From Strigamia acuminata (lineage: Eukaryota; Arthropoda; Chilopoda; Geophilomorpha; Linotaeniidae): 64,000 bases of DNA. The position numbers and the translations under genes are program-made. A model generated the notes under the pieces. That model worked only from the letters and a program-made list of their open reading frames with translations, ran no database searches and was not told where the DNA came from. Each line of letters begins with the position of its first letter. The stretch's first letter is position 1. The stretch lies in assembly GCA_949358305.1 (NCBI GenBank), contig OX442318.1:2962501-3026500 (forward strand), in the 5' to 3' direction. Shown one piece after another: positions 43,890-54,740 of the stretch.

Positions 43890-44801
43890 TTTCGATTCTG
43901 CTCATCAAATTTTGTACAGTAAGTAAATGAAAGTTTGGTTTGGCCTAAAATTTTATTTCTACATTTCTGTTTCTGTTCAAACTCTGACACAAAATTTTGT
44001 TAAAAAATTTTTCAGCCTAATAATGGAGTTCTAGATTTTCAACAATAGTCACTGCAGCAACGGACAAACAAGCCTCGACAACAACAACAAAAAATATGCC
44101 CAAACTCAGTGAAATCGCGCGTGGTTTTCATACTTTCTTCATTTCGTTTGTTTGAAGATCAACCGACTGAAATGAAGCAAAATTATCCAAACCACAATTT
44201 TCGGTGAACAAGTTCCACAAAAAACTGGTGTATAAACTCTTATTTCTCGATTACTTTACGTTCTAATTCCTTTTTATTCAGTTTTAATAACAAAAGAATC
44301 GATTTCATGGCGGCACACGTCTCCTGACGACTCGTTCGACGTTATTGGTGTGCATTATATAGAGAATAAGATGTTCTTCAAACTTTTAAACAAGTTTCTC
44401 AACAAATGACCAGAAGAAAGCCAGCCATCCTCGGAGTCGCGCGCAAAGAATTTCACTCAATGATCAGAGTCGTTAATTCCAACTTCCATTTCTGCTCTCT
44501 GTGTACAAACGCGAAGAAATAAACACAATGGCACAACTTTTTCTCCTTTTCCTCACCAACTAAACAACAATAAACAATGTCAAAACTCACAATCGGACAT
44601 GCGTGGACAGTAACAGGGCAGTGCTAACTGCCAGATTCTATACGATACAATCAGAAGAATTTAACCAAATCGTTTTAAATAAATGTTGCACTCATGCACG
44701 TCTTTTGGGTTTTCCATTATACCCATGAATGTGAAAACTAGGACTTTTATATGTGGTGCAAATAATTGTCACCAGATGCGGTGACGTTTGTCATACATTA
44801 A
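43890..44801. other. Upstream of L19 with a small C-type relic
   Basis: Palindrome variant at 44048-44061. 44220-44360 is the C-type 3' block, and 44390-44560 a short, scrambled C-type LRR relic (CCAGAAGAAAGCCAGCC). 44640-44800 matches spacer near 41085-41200. The TTAA at 44798-44801 is the left target duplication of the foldback element. No gene. Confidence 0.45.
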
Positions 44802-45352
44802 AGGTCATGGGAAGAGAAATGAAAAATTTCTCTCAAGTGTTTGAAATAGCCTAAAAAAAGGTTATGTACCCACTTTAGTTGACAAACTTACGTGGTATTG
44901 TTTAAAACCGCTGTTTAAATTCGAACCGAGCAGTAATTGTTCCGCCATTACGATTTTCCAAAGTTTATACATACCGCCACTAGGCGGCATTATTTTTACG
45001 TCATCGACGACAAACAAGCACGGGAATTCCAGCACCAATTTGCGATTTCAGCATGTTTTTTAGTGAAAATTACCAGAAAAATAGAAAATTACAGCAAATA
45101 ACAAAAAATCACAGCAAATAACACAAAATCACAGCAAATAATCAAAAATACCAGCAACCAAAAATTTAAAAAAAAAAAATAAATAAATAAAAATAGCCGA
45201 AAATTACCAAAATAACCAATAGTACCACCAAATAACAACAAAAAATTACCGAAAATAACAGAAAATCATCAAAAATTACCAAAAAAATAGGAAAGAACAG
45301 CTAATAACAAAAAAATTAGGCACGTGCAATTCCAAATTGCAAAAATCCGATT

Positions 45353-45425
45353 TCAAAAACTTGATTACAGAATCGGTTTTTAACTTTGAACGAGTTAAAA
45401 ACCGATTCTATAATCAAGTTTTTGA
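45353..45425. repeat. Hairpin 1 of the foldback element
   Basis: Arms 45353-45385 and 45393-45425 (33 bp, one mismatch) with a 7-base loop. The arm begins TCAAAAACTTGATTA. Confidence 0.92.
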
Positions 45426-45487
45426 TTTTCTATTGAAATTATTATTTATTTATTTATTTAAGACTGAGAATCGACCAAACACCGCCC

Positions 45488-45542
45488 GCATTTGTGCGAT
45501 CGAATGCGGCGCGTGTTTGGCCGCATTCGATCGCGCAAATGC
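45488..45542. repeat. Hairpin 2 of the foldback element
   Basis: Arms 45488-45510 and 45520-45542 (23 bp, one mismatch) with a 9-base loop. The arm contains GCGATCGAATGCGGC. Confidence 0.9.
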
Positions 45543-45554
45543 AGCCAAACACAT

Positions 45555-45650
45555 GCCGCATTTGTGTGATCGAATACAGCCAAACACCCGCCGTATTCGA
45601 TCGCACAAATACGGCGGGTGTTTGGCTGTATTCGATCGCGCAAATGCGGC
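45555..45650. repeat. Hairpin 3 of the foldback element
   Basis: Arms 45555-45596 and 45609-45650 (42 bp, about two mismatches) with a 12-base loop. The inner 29 bp of each arm pair perfectly. The arms reuse the CGATCGAAT module of hairpin 2, so five copies of it lie within 170 bp. Confidence 0.9.
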
Positions 45651-46081
45651 AGGTGTAAAAATCGTTCGGTACTGTTTTATATAAAAAAAATTTCCGAGGT
45701 TGGCACCTCTAAAAGCCATGTTTTTTTGCCAAAATATGCTGGTACCAGTTATTTTTTAAAATTTCCCGGGGGTCGGAACTTCTAAAATAAATGTTTTTTG
45801 GCCTGAATTTGGCTGGCAACAATTGAATCAATGTGCGTAACACTACTTCGAATGTATGCGTGGTGTTGTTGTTTTCAAATCATGTCGTCGATGACGTAGA
45901 AATCCCACAATGCATTGCACAAAATGGTTCCCTTTTTGAAATGGTAAAAACAAGATTTCATTGTTTAAAACAACAAATACTTTATTATTTCTTAAGTTTG
46001 TCAAGGAAAGTGGGTACATAACCTTTTTTTAGGCTATTTCAAACACTTGAGAGAAAATTTTCATTTCTCTTCCCATGACCT

Positions 46082-46638
46082 TTAAGTAAATGAAATTTTG
46101 GTTTAGTTCGGTCTCGTTTTGTGTTTCTGCCTCAAATTTTATTTCTAAATTTCTGTTTCTGTTAAATTTCTGACAAAAATTTTTTTTTTCAACTTTTCAC
46201 CCCAATTTCCATAATGCAGTTCTAGATTTTCAACAATAGTTACTGCAGCAACAGATAAACAAGCCTCGACAACAATAACCTCGACTACTTCCTGCTGCAG
46301 GTTTCCATCTGGTGAAAGAAACTTGCAACACAGTGCCATCAATGAATAGTAGTGATGAAACTCATCTGTTACATTAAACTGCCACTAGGTTTCCACAGTG
46401 ACTTCAGCCATTGAACAAAAGAAAAATGTTTACTTCTTTTAAGTTTTACATCTAGAATTTAAGACTACGTGTAACTTGTTGCCAATAAATTCTATCAAAA
46501 ACTGATTGATTTCAGACAAAATTCACCAAAAACTTTGTCCCGAGTTCAAAGAGTCCTAACATGAAACTAGTTTGACACGTGACGCTTGGTGGACATAGCA
46601 TATTAACTCTTTATTTTGAAATACAAAAGAAAAACTCA
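46082..46638. promoter_or_regulatory. Spacer right of the foldback element and 3' region of L20
   Basis: Starts with the TTAA duplication, then a fragment of a family upstream region with GTTACTGCAGCAAC (46239-46252) and a shortened type-II piece (GGTTTCCATCTGGTG at 46300). 46365-46638 is the spacer and 3' block shared with L19. No gene. Confidence 0.45.
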
Positions 46639-49041
46639 TCAGTCGTCATCATCGCCATCATCGCCATCATCGGCGTCGTCAACGTCGTCATTATCGTCGT
46701 CATCATCGGCGTCGTCATCGACATTATCGTCATCGTCGTCGTCGTCATCGTCATCTTCGACTTCAACAACAACAACATCGTCGGCATCGTAACCATCGTC
46801 GTGATCGTAATCACCAGGAGGAAATAGCAGCTGCAGCTTCACCCCGTTTCTTTCAGCCATTTTCTGCATCCTTTCCACGTCGAAATGCTGTCTCGCGATC
46901 TCATTAACGTGCAAACTCACATCTAGCTTGACCAGAGATTCGATCTTCCAAAGATCCTCAATCGCTGACGGTCCCAACAAATTGCAGGAATAAATTGTCA
47001 ATCTTCGGAGCTTCTTCTTCGCCATCGCTTGGGCAAACTCCCGAGCAATTCTATTGCTGAAACCGTAGCATCTGCGCAGCCTAAGGTCCTCCAAATCGGG
47101 ACACACGTCTAATATCGCCAACAAATGACCGCAAGAAACCCACGTGTCGTTGGGGTCGGCCAAATCCAATTCCAGCAAATTATCAAAACGAAAATCACGC
47201 AAACTATCATCAACCATATCATTTGTCTTTTTAATTTTCACATTCATGCCGTGCGAATCCATGTCAATATGTAAACAGCTCAACTCCTTGAATTTCGTCA
47301 AACTGCTCAGCATTTTGGGCGTGAATAAATCCGGAGTCATTTCGATTCTGGAAACTTTGGGACACGTGAGCACGGCTATATCCAACTCCTTCTCAATGGC
47401 GTCTCCAAAATAGAAGTCCAAATACAATTGTCTTATGTTGTATTGCTGCGGTGGCGAGTCAATTGGCAAGAGCGCCTCCAGTCAGGTGGATTTGTAAATG
47501 CTAAAGTATTCGATGGATGTCATCGTGTTCAATATCAAGCGGACGGAGTCATCCGAAAAATTGTCGAAATCGAACACTCGCAAGGTCTTCTTCAGTGCGG
47601 AGTCTTGTGCACACAGTTTTCTGGCAAAATCTTCCATGTCTCCGCAGACAGAAAGCTCAATAAGTGACAGCTGGCCGATGTATGTGGCCGCGCCGTCTTC
47701 AACAACGCAGTTGGACATATGAAGTTTCTTAAGGTCTGGCATAATGTGGCGCATCAGTCCGCTCGCACGGACTGTGAGTGGACTTTTGCAGGGCAGGGTT
47801 AACTCTGTCAGAATCTATGCAAGAAATACAATTAGAAGAATTAAAACAGTTGTCTGTATGCATGTCTTGTCGTGGTTTTGATTTTTTGCGGTTTTTGGTG
47901 ATGGTTTCTGGCTGTTTTTGATGCGATTCCATTTATAGAAACGATAAAAATGGGTTACGGAAGAATAAGTGCGCAAAAATAGATTATTAGTTTATAAATA
48001 AAATTAAAAATTAAAAATAAACTATAGCAATCCTATTCACTCTAACACCAAAAAGTGGTCTTAAAATTTGTTATTGGCATCCATCTTGTTTCTTTTTATG
48101 GCCATTCACCATTTCTTTTCTGTTGCGTAGAGCAGTGAGTACCACAAAAAGTCTGGTGTGACAGACTGGCACGTGTTCTGCTACCAGATGATTCTGATAG
48201 GCTTTTCTGGCACGTCTATACACACAGAAAAGTCTGCGGGCATACACTTCTGTTAGCAGATGATCTTATGAGTACTAAGCTTGAATCAATAACCGAATTT
48301 TAAATTCCGCAGTTATTCAAACCGTAAAAACCAAAACTTTGAACGCGTCTATTGTTTTTCTGTCCCTAGAAGCATTTTTTGCTCGAAAAGTAGAATTTTT
48401 ATCAGAAAATGTATTTTTTTTCCACATGAAATGATGAAAGTGCAATTTTTTCGCCTCAAGATGCATTTTTCTGCGTGCAAATAATTTCTTTTTGTTTGCA
48501 TGCAAGTGTACTGTTCCGTTAAAAAAGAACGGATTTTAAATATTTAATATTTCACACATTCTTTTTTCTAATTTAATAATTTGACATCTTTTGTGATATT
48601 TTCCTTCATAACAATAATTTTAATAATAAAAGTGGTGGTTCTCTTTGTCTACTCACTTTCAACTTGTGGGCACAAACTCGAAGTAAAAACTCCAAATCAA
48701 AATTTGGACTCGTAAACTCCAACTCCAGTTTATCTTGCTTTTCGTGTACAAATGGAGCAATATTCCACGCTTGTGGAAAGCGAATTTCGTCGGGCTGAAA
48801 GTTCCACAAAAAGAACTTCTTCAGAATTTCGTCGCGAACTGTATAAGCTAAATTGGACAAAATGTGTGTTATTGATAATTACGAAATAAATTCACAAATC
48901 CGCGTGTAACTTACGTAGTTTATCGAAGTAGGTGATTAGTTGCACCGCATTTTTCACTTGAACGTCGTCCATAACCTCAACGTTCCATTGAAAAATACAG
49001 TCCAAAAGAATTTTAATAGCCATTTCCGTTAAAGTCCGCAT
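46639..49041 (-). pseudogene. L20: LRR-family gene with one nonsense codon
   Basis: Exons 48915-49041, 48657-48847 and 46639-47814, with normal splice sites and phases; 497 codons if read through. Starts MRTLTEMAIKIL; the junction forms LPYTVRDEIL. At 47482-47484 (residue about 217) TGA replaces the TGG that L19 has before LEALLPIDS. The frame is open on both sides, so this is the only lesion. The tail is acidic but shorter and more mixed than in L19. A single change and high similarity to L19 indicate very recent inactivation, or a sequencing or polymorphic difference. Confidence 0.8.
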
Positions 49042-49549
49042 TTTCGATTCTGCTCATTAAATTTTATACATTAAGTAAATGAAATTTTGGTTTGGCCTAA
49101 AATTTTATTTCCACATTTCTGTTTCTGTTCAAATTATTCTAACGCAATTTTTTTTTAAAAATTTATCCATAATGGAGTTCTAGATTTTAAACAATAGTTA
49201 CTGCAGCAACGGACTAACTAGCCTCGACAACAATAAACGGGTGAAAATATGCCCAAACTCACACGTCAGTGAAATTTAGTGAAATCGCGCGTGGTTTTGA
49301 CACTTTCTTCATTTCTTTTCTTTGAAGGTCAACCGACTGAAATGAAGCAAAATTATCCAAACCACAATTTTCGGTGAACAAGTTCCACAAAAAACTGGTG
49401 TATAAACTCTTATTTCTCCATTACTTTACGTTCTAATTCCTTTTTATTCAGTTTTCATTACAAAAGAATCGATTTCATGGCGGCACACGACTCGTTCGAC
49501 GTTATTTGTGGTATTGTATAGAGAATAAGATGTTCCTCAAACCTTTAAC
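49042..49549. promoter_or_regulatory. Upstream of L20 and a C-type block
   Basis: GTTACTGCAGCAAC at 49197-49210, 156 bp upstream of the L20 ATG. 49390-49530 is the C-type 3' block with TCGATTTCATGGCGGCACAC. No gene. Confidence 0.45.
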
Positions 49550-49805
49550 TGTATTTGACGAGCGTCCAAATGTTGTTTTGTGATCTCCTTAACTCGCAAC
49601 TCCACCTCCGATTCGACCGGAGAAATGATCTTCAAAAGATGCTCGATTCCAGTCAAATGTTTGAGCTTCTTGTTCGCCATCATCTTAGCCAACTCGCGGG
49701 CAATTTTGTTGCTAAAACCGTCGCAACGTAAACGAACAAGTTTCTCAACATTTGCACATGTCCATCACCTCGAACAAATGAGCAGAAGAAAGCCAGCCAA
49801 AAAGC
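49550..49805 (-). pseudogene. L21: C-type LRR relic
   Basis: Same segment as L18, L24 and L27 (GFSNKIARELAKMM, NKKLKHLTG), here with a small deletion at the CAAATGT near 49760 and a shifted frame. It joins directly to the AT-rich 3' tail of L22 (TTAATTAA runs at 49830-49890). Confidence 0.75.
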
Positions 49806-49935
49806 AAAAACATTCGCACTTGATCAACATTTTATTATTTAATTAATTAAATTAAATTGATTCAATTAATTAGTAATTAATTATTTAATTAGTATTTGTT
49901 ATTGAATACAAAAAAATCGATTTAAATCATGCGTT

Positions 49936-51830
49936 TTAGTCGCTATCATCGAGCATGTCAGAGAACAGGATCTGCAGCCTAACACCGAGACCTTCGGCCC
50001 TTTGATATAGCGGATCAACATCGAAAACTTCTCTTTCGGTCTTGTCAAAAGGACTTGTATAATCGACATCCAACTCCAACAGCGTTTTGATTTCCAAGAG
50101 CTCCATAATGCCAGAGGGTCCCAACAAATCGCATTCCTCAATTACCAAAATTCTGAGTTTCTTCTTCGCCATCACTTCCGCCAACTGGCCCGCAGTTTCA
50201 TCGCTAAAAGCGTTGCAATCGTAAATGACGAGTCTCTCCAAATTGGGACACGTGTCCAACACTGAAAAAAAATAACCAGAAGAAACCCAACCATCGTGTA
50301 TAAAAGACAGATAGAAATCCACCAAACTATCAAAATGCAAATCCTGCAAACAAGCTCGATCAGGTTCTGCCTCTCCGCCGACGCTTCTATTGGAATACAT
50401 GTTAACGTGCAATTTGCTTAACTCCTTAAATTTCGTCAAAACTTGCAGCATTTTAGGGGTGAAAACATCGCACGTTACGTAAACTAAGGACAACTTCGGA
50501 CACTTGAACAAGGCTATCTCCAGCTCTTCCTCAAGCTCCTTGACAGAAGAAGCGAAGACCGATTCCCTGACGTTGTATTGCTTCGTATCGATCGGCGACA
50601 GCGCTTTCAGCCACTTGGAATTGTATAAGCCCAAGTCTTTTATCAACTCCATCGTGTTCAACACCAAGCAGATGCAGTCCACCGGTATGTAAAGATCGCT
50701 CAAGTGGAACACTTCCAAGGTTTGCCTGATTCTGGAGTCTTCTTCTTCGCACAATTTTCTCACAAAATGTTCCAAATTTCCATCGGCAGAAAGGGCGACC
50801 AGTGGAAGTTGAGCGATGTACGTGGCCGCGTCGTATTCAATAACGCAAGCATCAACGTGGAGTGTGTCGAGGTTCGGCAAAGTCTCGAGCATTTGTCTGC
50901 ACGCATTGGTTGTGAGTCTAGACTTACGTGGCAGTTGTAACTCTCTCAGATTCTAGATATAGGATAAGAAGAATTAAAACAAATCTTTTTAGGAATGGCA
51001 AATGGCACATACGCCACATAGCAAATGGATTCAATATTTAGAGTTTGGGATTGCGGTTCATCCACCGGTTTATCCAGCTCAAAGTCAATGAGCTCTTGTA
51101 AACGATTTAATGTTGTTTTTAATTATTTAGTCAAACTACCTATTTCCCCCTTTACTACCTACATCGATCATTGTTTTCAATGCTCGTTGGTGAATTTTGG
51201 GCGGCGTATTTTATTTTTAATTTTTTCTAATTTTTATCAATGGGTGTTATAAAATTGATCTTTTTAATCATAGTAAACTATATTTTTTATTTTATTTTTC
51301 ATTCATTAAATATTTACCAAAAAACCAAGTTATTTCAAATGCTGCGGTTACGCCAAATTCTGTTCTCAATTTAATTTGAACCAGGAAATCAGAAATAGAA
51401 ATATCCAAAGTGCTGTGTAGAGTTTTACTTCTCTTTTGATATATACTCACTTTGAACTTTGGGCCGCTAACTTTAAACAGAAACTCTAAATCAAATTTTG
51501 GACATGCATACCATTTCAGTTCCATTTTTTCCTGCTTGTCGTGTAGAAACAGCGCAATGTCCCACGTTTCTGGCTTGCGAATACTTTTGTCCCAAAATTC
51601 CCACACATTTAAGTTGTCCAGCATTTTTTCCCGAACCATCCAGGCTAAATCAGAATAAAATAAAATGAAATAAAATAAATTAACAAATTCGTATGTCACT
51701 TACGCATTTTATCAAAATAAGTGATTGATCGCATTACACTTTCAATTTTTTGCGCGTCCATTTTTTCAACTTTCCTTTGCACAATGCAGTCGAAAACTGC
51801 TTTTGTCGCGAGGTTCTTTAATGTGTGCAT
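49936..51830 (-). CDS. L22: intact B-type VHL-box-like/LRR protein, 445 aa
   Basis: Exons 51704-51830, 51451-51644 and 49936-50952; introns of 59 and 498 bp. Starts MHTLKNLATKAVF; the junction forms KMPWMVREKML, so unlike L17 the Pro is present. LRRs include CPNLERLVIYDCNAFSDET and KKLRILVIEECDLLG. It lacks an acidic tail (ends SDMLDDSD). Intron 2 retains CTGTGTAGAGTTTTAC, the sequence interrupted by the TIR element in L9. Upstream is the type-II block (52000-52185). Confidence 0.75.
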
Positions 51831-52429
51831 GTTTAAATCTGCAAAATCAACATTTTAGTCATTTACAAGTTAGTGTTGATATTTTCGTTTGGTTTCGTCT
51901 CGGTTTGTATTTGTATCAAACTAAATAGCTACAAAAAAATTTCTATATACAGCCAAAATTGATGATAATCGAGATCAAAATTCAAAATAACAGTTACTCT
52001 TAAACAAACCTCTAAATGTTAAACGACACGAAACAGGCTTCGATGCGTCCAACCTGAGACGTTTTGCTTTGGCAAAATTAAACCAAAAAGCCAAACCGGA
52101 ACTTTCAGAAATATGCGCGGGGAGTCTGCGCGGGAAAATACCTACTTCCTGCTCCAGGTTTCCATCTGGTGGTAGAAACTTTTTGCATCTTAGCCAACTC
52201 GTGGCCAATTTTGTTGCTAAAACCTTCGCACCAAACAAAATCTCTCAGCCGTTTGGACATTTTGCTTTGCCATTCTTTCTCCAGTGAAATCACGCATGAA
52301 TTTCCCCCTCCAGATGACGTATTGGCGGCCGATAGACACAATATCCAACAACTTGAATACCGTAACTTTTAATTTTGAATAAAAAAAAAATAAAATGCAT
52401 TTAATGTAGCGACAACTCGTTAATCTTCG
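51831..52429. promoter_or_regulatory. Type-II upstream block of L22 and 3' end of L23
   Basis: 52003-52185 is the type-II block ending in GGTTTCCATCTGGTGGTAG. 52185-52350 contains a small C-type LRR fragment (AGCCAACTCGTGGCCAATTTTG) joined to it. The 3' block of L23 follows. No gene. Confidence 0.45.
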
Positions 52430-53641
52430 TCATCGTAAGGGGTAGTATTTGAGTTTTAGGTTCACACCGTCTCTCTCGGCCGTTTGCTGCATCGTTTGGG
52501 CGTCGAAATGTTCTCTTCTGGTCTCGTTAATCCGCAATTCCACCGTTAAGTCGACCAGAGAATAGATTTGCAACGGATCGTCAATCGCAGACGGTCCCGA
52601 CAAATTACATTCATCAAGTACCAAACTCTTGGCTTTCTTCTTCGCCATAAGCTCAGCAAACTCACGCGCTATTTTATTGCTAAAGCCGTGGCAATGGAAA
52701 AGAATTACTTTTTCAACATTAGGGCACATGTGCAACACCTCAAACAAATGACCATCCGAAAGCCAACCATCCTTCGGGTCGCCCAAAAGGAATTCCACCA
52801 AATTATCAAAACGAAGATCGCGCAAACAAACTCGATCCAACATCTCGTTTTCGTCCTCTTCGGCCACACCTTCGTACAAACGCATCTTCACGTGCAAGGC
52901 GCCCAACTGCTTGAATTTCGTCAAAAAATCTTCAATCAATTCCATCGTATTCAACACCAAGCAGAAGCAGTCGAGCGAAGTGTTCGAACAGTTCAATTTG
53001 AGAATTTTTGTCAGAAAGTGCAATTTTTTCACCTCAAGATGCATTTTTCTGCGTGCAAAGAATTTTTTTTTTGCACGCAAGTGTACTGTTCCGTTAAAAA
53101 AGAACGTTTTGAATAATTAAATATTTCTCACATTTTTTTTTTTTTTTATTCAATAATTTGACATCTTTTGTGATATTTTCCTTTCTGCCTTCTTAACAAT
53201 ACCGGTAATTCTATGTTCAGCCACTGTGTGGCGTTGGTTCTCTTTCTCTACTTCACTTTCAACTTGTGGCCACAAACTCGAAGTAAAAACACCAAATCAA
53301 AATTTGGACTCATAAAATCCAACTCCAGTTTATCTTGCTTTTCGTGTACAAACGGAGCAATATCCTACGCTTGTGGCAAGCGAATTACGTCGGGCCGAAA
53401 CTGCCACAAAAAGAACGTCTTCAGAATTTCGTCGCGAACTGTATAAGCTAAATCGGACAAAATGTGTGTTATTGGTAATTACGAAATAAATTCACAAATC
53501 CACGTGTAACTTACGTAGTTTATCGAAATAGGTGATTAGTTGCACCGTATTTTTCATTTGAACGTCGTCCATTACCTCAACGTTCGATTGAAAAATACAG
53601 TCCAAAAGAATTTTAATCGCCATGTCCGTTAATGTCCACAT
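52430..53641 (-). pseudogene. L23: D-type LRR pseudogene
   Basis: Exon 1 (53515-53641, starting MWTLTDMAIKIL) is normal. Exon 2 (53257-53447) has TAG where relatives have the Trp of QAWDIA, and its donor is weakened to GTGAAG. Exon 3 lacks its start and a middle section: intron-derived sequence runs into LKLNCSNTSLDCF, and LNTMELIEDF is joined directly to LTKFKQLG. The remaining LRR half (CPNVEKVILFHCHGFSNKI) is open to 52430. The same exon 3 deletion is found in L26, so it predates their duplication. Confidence 0.85.
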
Positions 53642-54135
53642 TTTCGATTCTTCTCATCAAATTTTATACAGTAAGTAAATGAAAATTTGGTTTGGCCTAA
53701 AATTTTATTTCTAAATTTCTGTTTCTGTTCAAACTGACACAAATTTTTTTTAAAAATTTTCAGCCTAATTTCTATAATGGAGTTCTACATTTTCAACAAT
53801 AGTCACTACAGCAACGGACAAACAAGCCTCGACAACAACAACAAAAAAAAAATATGCCCAAACTCAGTGAAATCGCGCGTGGTTTTCACACTTTCTTCAT
53901 TTCTTTTCTTTGAAGATCAACCGACTGAAATGAAGCAAAATTATCCAAACCACAATTTTCGGAGAACAAGTTCCACAAAAAACTGGTGTATAAACTCTTA
54001 TTTCTCGATTACTTCACGTTCTAATTCCTTTTTATTCAGTTTTCATTACAAAAGAATCGATTTCATGGCGGCACACGTCTCCTGACGACTCGTTCGACGT
54101 TATTTGTGTGTATTATATAGAGAATAAGATTTTCT
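53642..54135. promoter_or_regulatory. Upstream of L23 and a C-type block
   Basis: GTCACTACAGCAAC at 53802-53815, 161 bp upstream of the L23 ATG; C-type 3' block at 53990-54130. Nearly collinear with 58684-59184. No gene. Confidence 0.45.
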
Positions 54136-54580
54136 TCAAACCTTTAACTGCATTTGACGAGCGTCCAAATGTTGTTTTGTGATCTCCTTAACTCGCAACT
54201 CCACCTCCAATTCGACCAGAGAAATGATCTTCAAACGATCCTCGATTCCAGTCAAATGTTTGAGCTTCTTGTTCGCCATCATCTTAGCCAACTCGCGGGC
54301 AATTTTGTTGCTAAAACCGTCGCAACGTAAAGGAACAAGTTTCTCAACATTTGCACACATGTCCATCACCTCGAACAAATGACCAGAAGAAAGCCAGCCA
54401 AAAAGCAAAAACATTCGCACTTGATCAACATTTTATTATTTAATTAATTAAATTAAATTGATTCAATTAATTAGTAATTAATTATTTAATTCGTATTTGT
54501 AATTGAATACAAAAAAATCGATTTAAATCATGCGTTTTAGTCGCTATCGCAGCATCTGCAGCCTATCACCGAGATCTTCA
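54136..54580 (-). pseudogene. L24: C-type LRR relic plus a B-type tail scrap
   Basis: 54136-54420 is open for 94 codons (GHLFEVMDMCANVEKLV, GFSNKIARELAKMM), the best preserved C-type copy, but it has no preceding exons and starts inside the LRR region. 54430-54580 is the AT-rich 3' tail and last codons of a B-type gene (matching 49830-49990), cut off at 54580. Confidence 0.7.
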
Positions 54581-54740
54581 GCAAAATTTCCTTTGTCCCT
54601 TGCAAGATTTTCATGAAAACAAAGAGTTACTGAACAAGTTTTGATATAATATAAAGTATTCACAGACATGGCATATTAACTTTTAATTTTGAAATACAAA
54701 AAATTTCGATTTAATGCAGACACGCAACCCAGACAACTCG

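Larger units (their letters stand above)
44802..46081. mobile_element. Foldback DNA transposon flanked by TTAA
   Basis: About 90-bp terminal inverted repeats begin AGGTCATGGGAAGAGAAATG at the left. The right end is the exact inverse with only a few mismatches, including the shared AGCCTAAAAAAAGGTTATG. TTAA stands on both sides (44798-44801 and 46082-46085), the target duplication typical of piggyBac-like elements. The 1280-bp interior has no transposase. It is dominated by A-rich ATAACAAAAAATCACAGC repeats, three strong hairpins and a two-copy 70-bp repeat (45690-45755 and 45760-45820). A further inverted pair, ACGTCATCGACGACA and its partner TGTCGTCGATGACGT, extends the foldback inward. Superfamily assignment rests on TTAA only. 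Confidence 0.85.

Noticed and set aside
45337-45684. Open frames across the hairpin cluster (RPNTARICAIECG type) on both strands
   Set aside because: Products of nested palindromes inside a transposon, with no resemblance to known proteins.
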